Shown here: positions 8,442 to 17,393 of the stretch, one piece after another | Position numbering within the stretch: position 1 is the stretch's first letter | Layout of the letters: the number at the start of each line of letters is the position of its first letter | Source of the DNA: CAVTBT01 sp963733065 | Lineage (GTDB): Bacteria; Actinomycetota; Thermoleophilia; Gaiellales; Gaiellaceae | Length of the DNA stretch: 64,000 bases | Assembly (NCBI GenBank): GCA_963733065.1 | Contig: CAVTBT010000003.1 | Location: 124,001 to 188,000, forward strand | Direction of reading: 5' to 3' | The notes under the pieces: generated by a model | What the model was told of the DNA's origin: nothing | Databases searched by the model: none | Seen by the model: the letters and a program-made list of their open reading frames with translations, nothing else | Made by a program: the position numbers and the translations under genes

Positions 8442-9134
8442 GTGGCGACGTTCGGACTCGTCCACGGCGCCTGGCACGGAGCGTGGTGCTGGGAGCGGCT
8501 CGTCCCGGAGCTGGAGATCCGCGGGCACGAGGCTGTCGCGGTCGAGCTGCCGGCCGAGGATCCCGATGCCGGGCTCGAGCGCTACGCCGAGCTCGTCGCC
8601 GCAGCTCTCGCCGACCACGACGACATCGTCCTCGTCGGGCACTCGCTGGCCGGCTACTCCATCCCGCTCGTGCCCTCCCGGCGAGCCGTGCGGCACCTCG
8701 TGTTCCTGTGCGCGTTCGTGCCCCAGTCCGGCTCCTCGGTCACCGACCTCTACAGCAGGACGGACGTGTTCGTCCCGGGCTTCGCCGGCCACACCGCCGT
8801 CCGCGAGGGCGACGGCGCGAGCTACTGGCCCGACCTCGACGCCGCCGCGCGGCTCCTCTTCCACGACGCTTCGCCCGAGGACGCGCGGTGGGCAGCGCAG
8901 CAACTGCGGCCGCAGGTCCCACGCCCGCGGACTGACCCGTTCCCGCTCCGCACCGTTCCCGACGTGGAGCGGACAGCCATCCTCGGCCGCGACGAGCGGG
9001 TCATCGCCCCCGACTGGTCGAGACGCATCGCGCGGGCCCAGCTCGGCGTCGAGCCGATCGAGCTACCCGGTGGACACTCGCCGTTCCTCGCGCGGCCCGC
9101 GGACCTCGCCGCCGTGCTCGCCCGACTTGCGTAG
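8442..9134 (+). CDS. alpha/beta hydrolase (esterase / hydroxynitrile lyase-like)
   Basis: The 230-residue protein is a compact alpha/beta hydrolase. It opens with the oxyanion-hole motif LVHGAWHGAW, carries the nucleophile in GHSLAG (S68), and has the catalytic histidine in GGHSPF (H212). This architecture matches the EstC/HNL-like group. It acts in the cytoplasm, since there is no signal peptide. The substrate is not predictable. A TAGGGT box 6 bases before the GTG predicts a leaderless message. Confidence 0.85.
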   Translation: MATFGLVHGAWHGAWCWERLVPELEIRGHEAVAVELPAEDPDAGLERYAELVAAALADHDDIVLVGHSLAGYSIPLVPSRRAVRHLVFLCAFVPQSGSSVTDLYSRTDVFVPGFAGHTAVREGDGASYWPDLDAAARLLFHDASPEDARWAAQQLRPQVPRPRTDPFPLRTVPDVERTAILGRDERVIAPDWSRRIARAQLGVEPIELPGGHSPFLARPADLAAVLARLA

Positions 9135-9202
9135 CGTCCCGGGCTTGCCGAGAGCGCGCCCGTCGCCGTACGCTCGCGTCGTCCAGAACGAGAGGAGCCC
9201 GC

Positions 9203-9385
9203 ATGCCTGTCATCGAGGTCAAGCTCTACGACCGCCGCGTCACGGAGGAGTCGGTGCCGAAGATGATCGAGGCGCTGACCGACGCACTCCACGAGTCGAG
9301 CGGCGCCGCCAAGGAGCACATCCAGGTGATCATCCAGGGCGTGGAGCCCGCGCACTGGGGCATCGCCGGCAAGCAGCAGGAGTAG
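9203..9385 (+). CDS. 4-oxalocrotonate tautomerase family protein
   Basis: The 60-residue protein is a classic short tautomerase subunit that starts Met-Pro, leaving Pro1 as catalytic base after Met removal. The string MIEALTDALHE and the ending GVEPAHWGIAGK match the family. A GAGAGGAG ribosome binding site sits 6 bases before ATG. A second, different tautomerase gene follows after 7 bases, so the two subunits are co-produced. Confidence 0.85.
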   Translation: MPVIEVKLYDRRVTEESVPKMIEALTDALHESSGAAKEHIQVIIQGVEPAHWGIAGKQQE

Positions 9386-9392
9386 CGGCTCC

Positions 9393-9608
9393 GTGCCGCT
9401 CATCCGCGTCGAGCTCTTCGACTACCGCGTCAACGAGGAGACGAGCGCGGCGCTGATCGAGAAGCTGACCGACGCCCTCTGCGAGGCGACGCACCCTGAC
9501 CTGCGCGACCACACCTGGGTGATCGTGGAGGGGCACAACCCCAAGAACTGGGGCCTCGGCGGCAAGCCGTGGCCCGTCGGGGAGATGCCTCCGGGCCCCG
9601 CCGCTTGA
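9393..9608 (+). CDS. 4-oxalocrotonate tautomerase family protein (second, tandem copy)
   Basis: The 71-residue protein again starts with Met-Pro after a GTG codon and has the tautomerase pattern LIEKLTDALCE and NPKNWGLGGK. It is clearly diverged from the upstream copy and has an extra 11-residue Pro/Gly-rich tail. Adjacent unequal subunits are known to form heterohexamers in some tautomerases, so a mixed enzyme is possible here. The substrate is unknown. Confidence 0.85.
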   Translation: MPLIRVELFDYRVNEETSAALIEKLTDALCEATHPDLRDHTWVIVEGHNPKNWGLGGKPWPVGEMPPGPAA

Positions 9609-9619
9609 GGGCTAGCCGC

Positions 9620-11870
9620 CTAGCCGCGCACCCCGGACCGGCCGGGCACCGCGTCGAGCTCGACCGGCGGCGCTCCGGGCACGGTCGCGCGCGCCTCCCG
9701 GGCGTGCAGCAGCGTCGTTCGCACGATCAGCTTGGCGCGGGCGAAGTTGTCGAGCTGGGTCGGCACTGGCGCGACGCGCCCTCCGAGCGCGTACCCGGCC
9801 GCATTCCGGCCGATCGCCCGGTAGCTGTCGAGCGTGTAGAGCGGCGACATGCCGAAGAGCTCGAGGTTGTCGAGCGGCTGCAGGTCGGCGCGGTGGATCA
9901 GCGCCGTGCCCTTCGACTGCAGGCCGACGGCGACGCCGGAGCCCGACAGCCGTGCGCCGTCGTGGCCGATGAAGGCGACGTCGGCGACCCGGCGCACGCG
10001 GACGACGCGCGGCTCGCCGCCGCCGTCGCGGACGCCGCCGCAGATCGCAGCAAGCACGTCCACGTGCGACAGGCCGTTGATCGTCTCGCTGCAGCTCGTC
10101 GCCGAACGCGGGCCCGACCGCCACGACGACCTCGGCGGCGTCGTCGCCCGGGGACGCAGGGCCGAGCACGGCCAGCGGCTCGCCGCCCGGGAGACCGATC
10201 GGCGCGCCGCCGACGTCGTCGGCATCGACCTCGTGCGGCAGCGCCTGCAGCAGCTGCCACCGCTCGCCCTCCAGGCGGTAGCCCGTGCCGGGGCCGCGGT
10301 AGTCGTTCGGGTCGTTGACGGCCGACCGCACCGTGCCGTCCGCCGCGATCACGGCTGCGGTCTGGAGGTAGTCCGCGGCCACGCGCTGGCGCTGCATGCC
10401 GAGCACCGCCTGCGCGACGTCCGGGAAGCCCCGCCGGTCGAGCGCCCGCGCGACGTCCTGGCCGGAGATCCCGTCGGCGAGCACACGGTCGGCGGCCTCG
10501 ACGTCCGCAGCACGGTCGCGATCGGGCATGTCCCGGCTGTCATAGCCATAGGTAGCGGCTCTGACTTCGTCGTCCGCGATAGGCGGCAGCCCCAGCTCCG
10601 CGAAGACCGCCTGCGCCGCCTGGGCGCCCCGGGCACGCACCGCGGTCGCCGCCTCCTCGCCCAGCGGCTCGATGCCGGCGTCGACCTGCCAGTCGCGCTG
10701 GAGGGTCGTCCACTCGTCGAGGTCGTCGGCGTCGAAGTTGCCGCCGCCGAAGGTGTTGTCGCGGCGCGGCATCACCGAGTACCCGCTCGTCACGAAGTCG
10801 GTGCCGGGCAGGAACTGGCCCATCAGCTTCGCGGTCTTCCGCACCGCCGAGTGGGAGGCGATCGCGTCGTTGCCGGAGGCCACCTCGAGATCGAGCCAGG
10901 CGGCGAGCGCGTTCTCGGCCAGGATCGCGCGGGTGCCGCCCGGGACGGAGAGGACGAGCGCGACGCACGAGATCGACCCGTTCTGGACGCCCTGGGAGCC
11001 CGCGGCCCGGATCACCGAGAGGCAGCGCGCCTCCAGGTACAGCATCGAGAGCCCCTGCGCGTGGCCCATCAGCGCCTCGGAGCCCGTGCCGCTCGTGAAC
11101 CGCACCTTCACGCCGCGCGACGCGTACGCCGCTGCCAGGAACGCCTTCGACCACGGCGTGTCGTCGCCGTCGACGAAGACCGGCTCCGTGCCGTAGACCG
11201 AGAGCGTCTCGGCGTACGTGACGAGGCCCTGGATGGCGAGCTGAAGGTTCCGACGCTCTTCGACCGCGCACTGCGTCATCACACCCGGCCGCCCTGCCTG
11301 CGAGCCGACGAGGAGGGCGATCGCGTTGAGCGGCGCGTAGCGCGCGACGCCCACCGTCGTTTCCATCTCGGCGAAGCCGCGGGCGGCCGCCTCGGCCGCG
11401 TCGGCCGCGAGCAGCGCGGGGCTCTCCTTCAGGTTCGTGACGTGCGCCTGGTTCGCCGGCGCGCGCCGCGAGCGGAGCTTCTTGAGCGAAAGCATCAGCT
11501 CGACCGGATCGAGGAGCGCGATCACACGCGCGAGCTTCGCCGGGGTCAAGCCGCGGGACAGGGCGACGAGCGACGCACGCGGGACGGAGATGTCCACGAG
11601 CCGGCGCGCGAGCTCGAGGTCGTCGAGGGCCATGGCCTCCTCGGCCGCGTCTAGATCGAGGCCGTGCGCCGCGACGAACCGGTCGACGACGTCGAAGTCC
11701 GCGGCGTCCTTGCCGTCGAGCCGGACGACGGCGCCGTCCCGCACGACGAGCTCAGGCTCGGGGTCGTTCGGGCCGTCCATGGCGACGAGGCCGAGGTCGG
11801 GGGCGGGCGAGACGAGCAGCTCGCGCCTCAGCTCCTTCTCGGCGCGGGAATCGAAACGGCCGCTAGCCAC
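9620..11870 (-). CDS. fused large-medium subunit of B12-dependent diol/glycerol dehydratase, apparent frameshift
   Basis: Residues 1 to about 550 match the large subunit of propanediol/glycerol dehydratase (DRFVAAHG, SRRAPANQAHVTN, GVMTQCAVEERRNLQL, TSGTGSEALMG). The medium subunit follows with no start or stop between them (VAVGPAFG, RLSGSGVAVGLQSKGT, LELFGMSPL, TLDSYRAIGRNAA). One extra base near 10088 breaks the medium part between PAFGDELQ and ETINGLSH; removing it restores a 749-residue protein that aligns without a gap. The GTG start at 11870 overlaps the small-subunit stop. The enzyme would turn a 1,2-diol into an aldehyde using adenosylcobalamin. No reactivase gene is visible nearby. 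Confidence 0.85.
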
Positions 11871-12258
11871 CGGCGAGCAGGCCCCGCTCGGCGTAGACGT
11901 CAGCCGCCTCACGCACGAACGCGGCCGTGCGCGCGGCGCCCCACGCCTCGAGCCGCTCCGCCCAGCCGGCGAGCTCGGCGGCGGTCGAGCGGTGCGGCCG
12001 GAGCGCGGTATAGACGTCGAGGAGTGCGTCGTCGGGCACGCGCGCGAGCTCGGCGGCGCGCTCGAGGTTCTCGGCGAGCTGCGTCCGCCCCGCCGCCCGC
12101 GCCACCGCGGCCTGACGACCGAGCGTCTCGGGCGTGGCGCGGATGTCGTCCGCCGGCGTGTCCAGCCCGATCTCGTCGAGACGCAGCCCGGACGGCGTCC
12201 GCACGAGCTCCGGCCGTTGCGCGCCCAGCGGGTAATCGGCGGATGGGTCGAACTCCAC
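11863..12258 (-). CDS. diol/glycerol dehydratase small subunit
   Basis: The 131-residue protein matches the small subunit of propanediol/glycerol dehydratase: it has DYPL near the N-terminus and the LRPHRST motif, followed by a helical C-terminus. It comes before the fused large-medium gene and overlaps it by 8 bases, which reverses the usual large-medium-small order. The GTG start is preceded by TAAGCT with a 9-base gap. Expression of all subunits from one message is expected. Confidence 0.85.
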   Translation of the reverse strand: MEFDPSADYPLGAQRPELVRTPSGLRLDEIGLDTPADDIRATPETLGRQAAVARAAGRTQLAENLERAAELARVPDDALLDVYTALRPHRSTAAELAGWAERLEAWGAARTAAFVREAADVYAERGLLAGG

Positions 12259-12290
12259 GTCGAGCAGAGCTTAGGCTGTGTCCACCGGGC
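12259..12290. promoter_or_regulatory. divergent promoter with overlapping -10 boxes
   Basis: Between the dehydratase small subunit (minus) and the SDR operon (plus) there are only 32 bases. TAAGCT on the minus strand (12273-12268) and TAGGCT on the plus strand (12272-12277) share two bases, so polymerase could not occupy both at once. Confidence 0.5.
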
Positions 12291-13010
12291 ATGGGCAATG
12301 GATTTCGGGGACGGACGGCGCTCGTCACGGGCGGCGGCAGCGGCATCGGCGCGGCGACGGTCGTGCGGCTGCTGGCCGCCGGTGCCCGCGTGGCGTCGCT
12401 CGACCTCGACGACGGCGGGCCGGACGGCGCGCTCTCGCTGCAGGCGGACGTCACCGACTCGCGTGAGGTCGACGCGGCCCTCCGCCGCGCGGAGGAGGAG
12501 CTCGGGCCGATCGACGCGCTCGTCTGCTCCGCAGGCGTCCCCGGGCTGTCGCTCAGGACCGTGGACGTCGCCGACGATGAGTGGAAGCGCGTCTTCGCCA
12601 TCAACTCGGACGGCGTGTTCTGGTGCAACCGCGCCGTGCTGCCCGGAATGATCGAGCGCGGCTACGGCCGCATCGTCAACGTCGCCTCGATCGCCGGCAA
12701 GGAGGGCAACCCGATGGCCACCGCCTACTCGGCGTCGAAGGCGGCGGTGATCGCGATGACGAAGGCGATCGGGAAGGACGTCGCGGGCACCGGCGTGCTC
12801 GTCAACTGCATCGCACCGGCCGTGATCGACACGCCGATCCTCGACGGGCTCTCCACCGAGCACATCGACTACATGGTCGAGCGCATCCCGCTCGGCCGGG
12901 TGGGCACGCCCGAGGAGGTCGCGGCGCTGATCGTCTGGCTCGCCGGCGACGAGTGCTCGTTCTCGACGGGCGCCGTGTACGACATCTCCGGCGGCCGGGC
13001 GGTCTACTGA
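12291..13010 (+). CDS. SDR-family NAD(P)-dependent oxidoreductase
   Basis: The 239-residue protein is a classical short-chain dehydrogenase. The nucleotide motif TGGGSGIG is at 13-20, NVAS is near 132, and the catalytic Y146 and K150 are in YSASK. The C-terminal PLGRVGTPEEVA and FSTGAVYDISGG match sugar and alcohol dehydrogenases. It is first in an operon with an FAH-family protein, an aldehyde dehydrogenase and an epimerase, so sugar 1-dehydrogenase is my best guess. Its stop overlaps the next start (TGATG). Confidence 0.9.
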   Translation: MGNGFRGRTALVTGGGSGIGAATVVRLLAAGARVASLDLDDGGPDGALSLQADVTDSREVDAALRRAEEELGPIDALVCSAGVPGLSLRTVDVADDEWKRVFAINSDGVFWCNRAVLPGMIERGYGRIVNVASIAGKEGNPMATAYSASKAAVIAMTKAIGKDVAGTGVLVNCIAPAVIDTPILDGLSTEHIDYMVERIPLGRVGTPEEVAALIVWLAGDECSFSTGAVYDISGGRAVY

Positions 13011-13823
13011 TGCGCTTCGTCCGCCTGCGCGGGCCCGACGGCACCGTCGAGGGCCACGTCGAGGAGGACGCGGTCGTGTGGGCGAGCGGCGCGGTCACGG
13101 TGCTCGACACGGAGACGCTCGAGCTGCCGGCGCCCTACGAGCTCCTGCTGCCGATCGAGCCACCCGAGGTCTGGTGCGCGGGCGTCACGTACGAGCGGAG
13201 CCGCGACGCGCGGATCGACGAGTCCGGGCGCGACGTCTACGCGCTCGTCTACGAGGCCGACCGGCCGGAGCTCTTCCTGAAGGATGCGGGAGCCCTGCGC
13301 ACGGTCGGCCCCGGGGCGCCGATCGGCGTCCGCGCCGACGCGAGGTGGACGGTGCCCGAGCCCGAGATCGGCCTCGTCCTGGGCGCGCGCGGGCGAAGTC
13401 GTCGGCGTGACGATCGGCAACGACGTGTCCTCGCGCGACATCGAGGGCGCCAACCCCCTCTACCTGCCGCAGGCGAAGGTCTACGCGGGCGCATGCGCGC
13501 TCGGGCCGTGCGTCGCGGACCCGATCGACGGGCCGCTCGAGATCCGCATGCGGATCCTCGAAGGCGGCCGCGAGCTCTGGGCGGGCGCGACGACGACCGC
13601 CCGCATGAAGCGGACGTTCCACGAGCTCGTCTCCTGGCTGCTCCGCGACAACCCGGTCCCGGCCGGCAGCGTGCTGCTGACCGGCACCGGTCTCGTGCCG
13701 CCCGACGAGCTCTCGCTGGCGCCCGGGCATCGCGTCGAGATCCACGTGCCCGGGATCGGCACGCTGGTGAACGACGTCGTGCTCGCGACCAGCCTGCTGG
13801 CAGGATCCAGTCCGACGACCTGA
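13010..13823 (+). CDS. fumarylacetoacetate hydrolase family protein, AraD1-like, apparent frameshift
   Basis: The protein would be 270 residues once a single extra base near 13391, inside a GC run, is removed. Before it, the chain reads to EPEIGLVLGA; after it, GEVVGVTIGNDVSSRDIEG and NPLYLPQAKVY follow in the next frame exactly as in homologues. The SSRDIEG/NPLYLPQAK strings match the FAH branch that includes 2-keto-3-deoxypentonate dehydratase (AraD1). Next to an aldehyde dehydrogenase this suggests oxidative pentose or uronate breakdown to 2-oxoglutarate. Function is inferred from family and neighbours. Confidence 0.8.
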
Positions 13824-13856
13824 AGCCCAAGCCCAGCGCAGAAGAGGAGCGGAGAC

Positions 13857-15320
13857 ATGTCCGACACGCTCACGTCCGTCCCGGTCGGGAACTTCGTCGG
13901 CGGCGAGTGGCGCGCCGGCGCGGCCGGCGAGACCTACGAGAAGCACAACCCGTGGCGGCCGGCGGACGTCGTCGGCGAGTACCCGGCCTCGGGCGCAGAG
14001 GACGCAGGCGCGGCCGTCGAGGCCGCCGCGGCCGCGTATCCCGAGTGGTCGCGCACCCCCGGCCCGAGCCGGGCAGCGATCTTCTTCAAGGCGGCCGAGG
14101 CGCTCGAGGCGCGCACCGAGCGGATCGCGCAGGACATGACCGCGGAGATGGGCAAGCCCCTGCGCGAGGCGAGGATGGAGGCGGCGCGCACCGCCGCGAT
14201 CCTCCGCTTCTTCGCCGGCGAGAGCTATCGCTCCATCGGCGACGTCTTCGAGGCGTCGGTCCCGAACCAGCGCCTCTACACACTGCGGCGCTCGGTCGGC
14301 GTGGTCGGGCTGATCACCCCCTGGAACTTCCCGGCCGCTATTCCCGCCTGGAAGGCGGCGCCGGCGCTCATCTACGGCAACACGGTCGTGATGAAGCTCG
14401 GCTACGAGGCCCCGCGCACCGGCCTGCACCTCGCCGAGGCATTCGCGGAGGCCGGCCTGCCCGCCGGCGTGCTGAACGTGCTGACCGGGTCGGGCTCGAA
14501 GGTCGGCGCGGCGCTCGTCGCCGACGAGCGCGTGCGGGCGATCTCGTTCACCGGCTCGGTGCCGGTCGGCCACGCGGTCCGCGACGAGGCGATCCGCCGC
14601 GGCGCGCGCGTCCAGCTCGAGCTCGGCGGCCACAACCCGCTGATCGTGATGGCCGACGCCGAGCTCGACCGTGCCGCCGAGGCGTCGTACGCGGGCGCGT
14701 TCTGGTCGGCAGGGCAGAAGTGCACGGCGACGCGGCGCATCTTCGTCCAGGACGCGGCATACGACGGCTTCCGCGAGGCGTTCCTCGCCCGGATCGGCCG
14801 CGGCACGGTCGGCGACCCGTCGGACCCGGCGACCGAGGTCGGGCCGATCGTGAACGAGAGCCAGATGACCGAGGTGCTCGAGGCGATCGAGCGCGGACGC
14901 TCGGAGGGCGGCTCCGTCGCCGCCGGCGGCGAGCGCGCCGACGACGACGCCTACCTCGTGCCGCCCACCGTGTTCGAGGAGGTCGACGACGGCGCATACC
15001 TCTCGTGCGAGGAGGTGTTCGGCCCGGTGACGTCGCTCTATCGCTTCTCGACACTCGACGAGGCGCTGGAGCGGGCGAACGCGGTGCCGTTCGGCCTCTC
15101 GGCTGCGATCTTCACGCGCGACCTGCACGCGGTGCAGCGCTTCTCGCAGGAGGCCCAGGCCGGGATCCTGCACGTGAACTCGCAGACGGCCGGCGCCGAC
15201 GTCCACGTGCCGTTCGGCGGCATCAAGGGCTCCGGCTTCGGCCCGCACGAGCAGGGCCGTGCTGCGCTGGAGTTCTACACCGAGCAGGTCACGGTGTACC
15301 AGGACGCGCCGCTTGCCTGA
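13857..15320 (+). CDS. NAD(P)-dependent aldehyde dehydrogenase (2-oxoglutarate semialdehyde dehydrogenase-like)
   Basis: The 487-residue protein is a full aldehyde dehydrogenase. The nucleotide-site string ITPWNFP, the catalytic E255 (LELGGHNP) and the nucleophile C289 (GQKCTATRR) are all present. GQKCTAT is typical of the 2,5-dioxovalerate dehydrogenase group. A strong AGGAG site precedes ATG 13857. Following an AraD1-like gene, it would oxidise 2,5-dioxopentanoate to 2-oxoglutarate; this is inferred. Confidence 0.92.
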   Translation: MSDTLTSVPVGNFVGGEWRAGAAGETYEKHNPWRPADVVGEYPASGAEDAGAAVEAAAAAYPEWSRTPGPSRAAIFFKAAEALEARTERIAQDMTAEMGKPLREARMEAARTAAILRFFAGESYRSIGDVFEASVPNQRLYTLRRSVGVVGLITPWNFPAAIPAWKAAPALIYGNTVVMKLGYEAPRTGLHLAEAFAEAGLPAGVLNVLTGSGSKVGAALVADERVRAISFTGSVPVGHAVRDEAIRRGARVQLELGGHNPLIVMADAELDRAAEASYAGAFWSAGQKCTATRRIFVQDAAYDGFREAFLARIGRGTVGDPSDPATEVGPIVNESQMTEVLEAIERGRSEGGSVAAGGERADDDAYLVPPTVFEEVDDGAYLSCEEVFGPVTSLYRFSTLDEALERANAVPFGLSAAIFTRDLHAVQRFSQEAQAGILHVNSQTAGADVHVPFGGIKGSGFGPHEQGRAALEFYTEQVTVYQDAPLA

Positions 15321-16264
15321 CGCCACGCTCGTCACCGGCGCGCTCGGCTGCGTCGGCGCGTGGACGGTGCGCGCCCTCCTGATGGAGGACGTGCCGGTCG
15401 TGACCTACGACCTCGGCGGCTCCGACCACCGGCTGCGGCTCGCGATGTCCGACGAGGAGCTCGCCGGCGTCACCCGCGTGGACGGCGACGTCACCGACCT
15501 CGAGGCGCTCGAGCGGGTACTCGACGAGCACGACGTCGGCGCCGTCATCCACCTCGCGGCGCTGCAGGTGCCGTTCGTGCGGGAGAACCCGCCGCTCGGC
15601 ACGGCCGTGAACGTCGTCGGCACGGTGAACGTCCTCGAGGCGGCGCGCCGCCGCTCGGATCGCATCTCGCACGTCGTCTACGCGAGCTCGACCGCCGTCT
15701 ACTCGGCAGGCGACCCGTCCCCCGCGCCCGAGTCGGGCGGGCGCGAGCCGGCCACGCACTACGGCGTCACGAAGCTCGCGGACGAGGGGATGGCGAGGGT
15801 CTACTTCGACGAGTCGGGGCTCGCGTCGCTCGGGATCCGGCCGTACGTCGTCTACGGGCCGGGCCGGGACCAGGGCATGACGTCGACCCCGACGCAGGCC
15901 ATGGCCGCCGCCGCGCGCGGCGAGGGCTTCCGGATCTCCTACGGCGGCCGCTGCGAGTACGACTACGCGCCGGACGTGGGGCGCGCGTTCGCCGCCGCAT
16001 CGCGTGCGTCCGTCGAGGGCGCCGTCGTCGCGAACTACCCGGGAGAGCCCGCGTCGATGGACGAGGTGGTCGCGGCCATCGAGGCGGCCGCGCCGGAGGT
16101 CGCCGGACTGATCGAGTTCGACGACACGCCCCTGCCGTTTCCGGAGGTGGTCGAGTCGACGGCGCTCGAGCGCGTGCTCGGCCCACTGCCGCGGACGTCG
16201 CTGGCCGACGGTGTCCATCGCGACGATCGAGACCTTCCGCCGCGCCGGCGGCAGCGCCGCGTAG
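15313..16264 (+). CDS. NAD-dependent epimerase/dehydratase, apparent frameshift near the end
   Basis: An extended SDR protein of 316 residues after correction. TGALGCVG (8-15) binds NAD, and Y150/K154 form the catalytic YGVTK. A single extra C at 16215-16216 shifts the last 16 codons: without it the chain ends IATIETFRRAGGSAA and stops at 16264, and with it the frame runs on into the convergent gene. The start is a TTG overlapping the aldehyde dehydrogenase stop. It resembles UDP-sugar epimerases and uronate dehydrogenases; the latter would fit the operon. Confidence 0.8.
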
Positions 16265-16274
16265 CGCGCCCTAC

Positions 16275-16778
16275 TCACACCCGGCGCACGACCTCGTCGA
16301 GCGGCTTGCGCGCCGCGCGCGCGCTCCACTCCTCGGCGGTGTGCCGCGACGGGTCACGCTGGCGCTCGCCGTAGCCGAAGGCGAGCACGATCGCGACCTT
16401 GCTCTCCTCGTCGTGGCCGAGCACACGCTGTGCGAGCTCCGCGTCGGCGAGCCCGTTGGGCGTCCCTCCCACACCCTCGTTCCAGGCGGCGAGCAGCATG
16501 CTCTGCGCGGCCCGCCCGGCGTCGAACGAGATCGGGCCCTTGCCGCGGACCACGATCGCGACGACGGCCGCCGCTCCTTCGAGGTTGGCCGGGTCGAAGA
16601 CGGCCGGTGCGATGGCGGCAGGGTCCTGCACCACGACGAAGGTCCACGGCTGTCGGTTCCGGCCGCTGCCGGCCAGCCGCCCCGCGTCGAGGATGCGCTC
16701 AAGCACCCCGTCCGGGAGCGAACGGCCGCCGAACCGCTTCGTCTCGCGCCGGCTCGCGATGGCCAGGAACGTGTCCAC
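16275..16778 (-). CDS. nitroreductase family protein
   Basis: The 167-residue protein has the FMN-binding pattern of the nitroreductase family: an N-terminal SRRETKRF, then DAGRLAGSGRNRQPW and a C-terminal GYGERQRD. It is about 20-40 residues shorter than most members and lacks a long central insert. FMN-dependent reduction of nitro or quinone compounds is the family activity; the real substrate is unknown. It converges on the epimerase gene with a 10-base gap. Confidence 0.85.
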   Translation of the reverse strand: MDTFLAIASRRETKRFGGRSLPDGVLERILDAGRLAGSGRNRQPWTFVVVQDPAAIAPAVFDPANLEGAAAVVAIVVRGKGPISFDAGRAAQSMLLAAWNEGVGGTPNGLADAELAQRVLGHDEESKVAIVLAFGYGERQRDPSRHTAEEWSARAARKPLDEVVRRV

Positions 16779-16787
16779 CTGACGGGA

Positions 16788-16793
16788 TAGCCT
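16788..16793 (+). promoter_or_regulatory. -10 box TAGCCT
   Basis: TAGCCT ends 8 bases before ATG 16802, which fits the leaderless pattern and sets the start of the 70-aa gene. Confidence 0.5.
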
Positions 16794-16801
16794 GCCCGCG
16801 C

Positions 16802-17014
16802 ATGACCGATCAGGCAACCGTGAGCCTGCTGCGGTGGCTCCGCCGCCAGCTGAGGCAGCCGACGCCGCTCCGGGAGCACCTCGAGGCGGCCGTGGCCAAC
16901 GACGACCCTGCGGAGGCGCGCAGGCTGCTCGCGCACTTCGAGTTCTCGCCCTCCCAGCGGCACCACGTCGATGGCCTGATCGAGCGCTGGGAGCGCGAGC
17001 GTGCCGGCCGCTGA
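16802..17014 (+). CDS. hypothetical small helical protein, 70 aa
   Basis: A 70-residue, strongly charged and helical product without membrane segments or cysteines. It is not recognised. A -10 box precedes it at leaderless distance, and it overlaps the start of the SnoaL-like gene by 14 bases, so the two form one transcription unit. Confidence 0.6.
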   Translation: MTDQATVSLLRWLRRQLRQPTPLREHLEAAVANDDPAEARRLLAHFEFSPSQRHHVDGLIERWERERAGR

Positions 17015-17393
17015 GAATGCCGCCGTCGCGCGCAGGATTTTCGACGCCTTCGCCAGCCAGGAGGGCTTCGCGCTGCGCGGGCTCTTCGCGGAGGACGCGG
17101 TGTGGACGGTGCCCGGTGGGGGCGTCATGGCGGGCGTCCACAGTGGGCGCGACGCGATCTTCCGGTTCCTCGGCCGGCTGCCGAAGGAGACGGGCGGCAC
17201 GTACTCGTCCCGCTTGATCGACGTGCTGGCGAGCGACGACCGCGCCGCGGCGCTCTACCGCGCGTCCGGCGAGCGGCACGGACGGCGCCTCGACCTCGAC
17301 CAGGTGCTGCTGTTCACGATCGCCGACGGCGTCGTGACGGAGGTGCTGGCGCTGCCGAGCGACCCGGAGGCCTTCGAGGCCTTCTGGGCCTAG
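17001..17393 (+). CDS. SnoaL-like / NTF2-fold protein
   Basis: The 130-residue protein has the NTF2-like layout: an N-terminal helix with ARRIFDAFA, LFAEDAVWTVPG, then GRDAIFRFLGRL and the paired final strands. Members include polyketide cyclases, dehydratases and non-enzymatic ligand pockets, so no activity can be given. The start GTG lies inside the upstream small gene. Its TAG stop shares CTAG with the stop of the convergent transporter gene. Confidence 0.8.
   Translation: MPAAENAAVARRIFDAFASQEGFALRGLFAEDAVWTVPGGGVMAGVHSGRDAIFRFLGRLPKETGGTYSSRLIDVLASDDRAAALYRASGERHGRRLDLDQVLLFTIADGVVTEVLALPSDPEAFEAFWA

Noticed and set aside
9612..12863. One open frame on the minus strand long enough for a protein of about 1083 residues
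   Set aside because: It joins the dehydratase with noncoding antisense of the SDR gene upstream, and its end is out of frame with the medium subunit. The real genes are the small subunit and the fused, frameshifted large-medium gene.
16770..16801. Divergent leaderless promoter for the nitroreductase gene
   Set aside because: The minus-strand box would be TATCCC, which lacks the final T, and the gap is only 5 bases. The evidence is too weak to list.
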